Positions 63,777 through 64,000 of a stretch of DNA of 64,000 bases are shown piece by piece. The first letter of the stretch is position 1. Each line of letters opens with the position of its first letter. The notes under the pieces were generated by a model that searched no databases, was not told where the DNA came from, and saw only the letters and a list, made by a program, of their open reading frames with translations. The stretch is taken from positions 2,521,242 through 2,585,241 of the forward strand of contig NC_011832.1 in NCBI RefSeq assembly GCF_000021965.1, written 5' to 3'. The stretch comes from Methanosphaerula palustris E1-9c (lineage in GTDB: Archaea > Halobacteriota > Methanomicrobia > Methanomicrobiales > Methanospirillaceae). Both the position numbers and the translations under genes were made by a program.

Positions 63777-64000
63777 CACAGAGAGGGATAGATCTGAGCA
63801 TCGCCGATGTCTGCGAAGCGTACGCCGGGCCAGTCGGATCACTCTGGGAACTGCTGATGGGGGAGGAGATCCATGTCGGCGGTGTTCAGGAGACCGATAC
63901 CCTGGCAACCCTGGCCGGCGTTCGGGTCGGGGATCACCTCCTCGACATCTGCAGCGCCCTCGGTGGGCCGGCCCGCCACCTTGCGGCCAGATATGGGTGC
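63773..64000 (+). CDS. SAM-dependent methyltransferase (N-terminal part)
   Basis: The first 76 codons are visible before the window ends. The sequence MTQRGIDLSIADVCEAYAGP then GSLWELLMGEEIHVGGVQET is typical of small-molecule methyltransferases (ArsM/UbiE-like), and VGDHLLDICSALGGPARHLA is motif I (usually DxGCGxG; here DICSALGG). Starts with ATGA overlap from the radical SAM gene, so it is the same operon. Substrate cannot be assigned. Confidence 0.8.
   Translation, partial: MTQRGIDLSIADVCEAYAGPVGSLWELLMGEEIHVGGVQETDTLATLAGVRVGDHLLDICSALGGPARHLAARYGC

Overview
The window reads as chromosomal DNA of a methanogenic archaeon of the order Methanomicrobiales, possibly close to Methanosphaerula. 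That placement is an inference from gene content and remembered protein families, not a database search. Supporting signs are the archaeal ribosomal protein/RNA polymerase supercluster, archaellins with class III signal peptides, archaeal type IV pilins, an S-layer protein with a PGF-type C-terminal sorting segment, archaeal isoprenoid genes (mevalonate kinase, isopentenyl phosphate kinase, type 2 IPP isomerase), deoxyhypusine synthase, a FilR1-like regulator and TATA-type promoters. No CRISPR array, rRNA operon or complete transposon was seen.

Region 1 (1-10600) is read leftward and is core housekeeping: tRNA-Ser, S13, S4, S11, RpoD, L18e, L13, S9, RpoN, tRNA-Pro, RpoK, enolase, S2, MEMO, mevalonate kinase, isopentenyl phosphate kinase, IPP isomerase and the start of an RNase J. 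Many genes overlap or abut, which suggests co-transcription. Deoxyhypusine synthase lies just upstream. Region 2 (10680-20140) holds a small exported protein and then an unusual array of eight archaellin genes, six of class A and two of class B. The array is built from tandem duplications, carries IS5-type transposase remnants in both orientations, and contains one decayed archaellin fragment. No archaellum motor genes are present.

Region 3 (20199-23843, leftward) is branched-chain amino acid synthesis: a citramalate/isopropylmalate synthase followed by both acetolactate synthase subunits. Region 4 (24000-29261) is a dTDP-rhamnose-type nucleotide-sugar cluster (epimerase, dehydratase, reductase, thymidylyltransferase), with a SAF-domain dehydrogenase and a membrane glycosyltransferase; it probably supplies surface glycans for the archaellins and S-layer. 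Region 5 (29397-32595) has an M42 aminopeptidase, an aminotransferase, 6-phospho-3-hexuloisomerase and a small membrane protein.

Region 6 (32886-39700) is cell surface: the large S-layer glycoprotein, two type IV pilins around a membrane protein, and a lipoprotein with two COG4315-type repeats. Region 7 (39800-59220) is accessory and unusually rich in broken genes: a flavodoxin with compensating frameshifts, a secreted CBM/dockerin-like protein, a primase-polymerase-like gene, an M28 peptidase and an MFS transporter. Intact neighbours include a ribbon-helix-helix protein with a coupled small ORF, several winged-helix regulators, a PAS histidine kinase, a FilR1-like regulator, a UbiA prenyltransferase, a MarR/MFS pair and a RecQ helicase. 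GAACCC motifs cluster at two places in this region.

Region 8 (59400-64000) has a small monooxygenase, an ornithine/lysine-type decarboxylase, and a divergent cluster of glycosyltransferase, membrane protein, radical SAM/SPASM enzyme and methyltransferase (cut by the window end). The observations that most deserve follow-up are the archaellin array with its apparent gene conversion, and the radical SAM/methyltransferase cluster.
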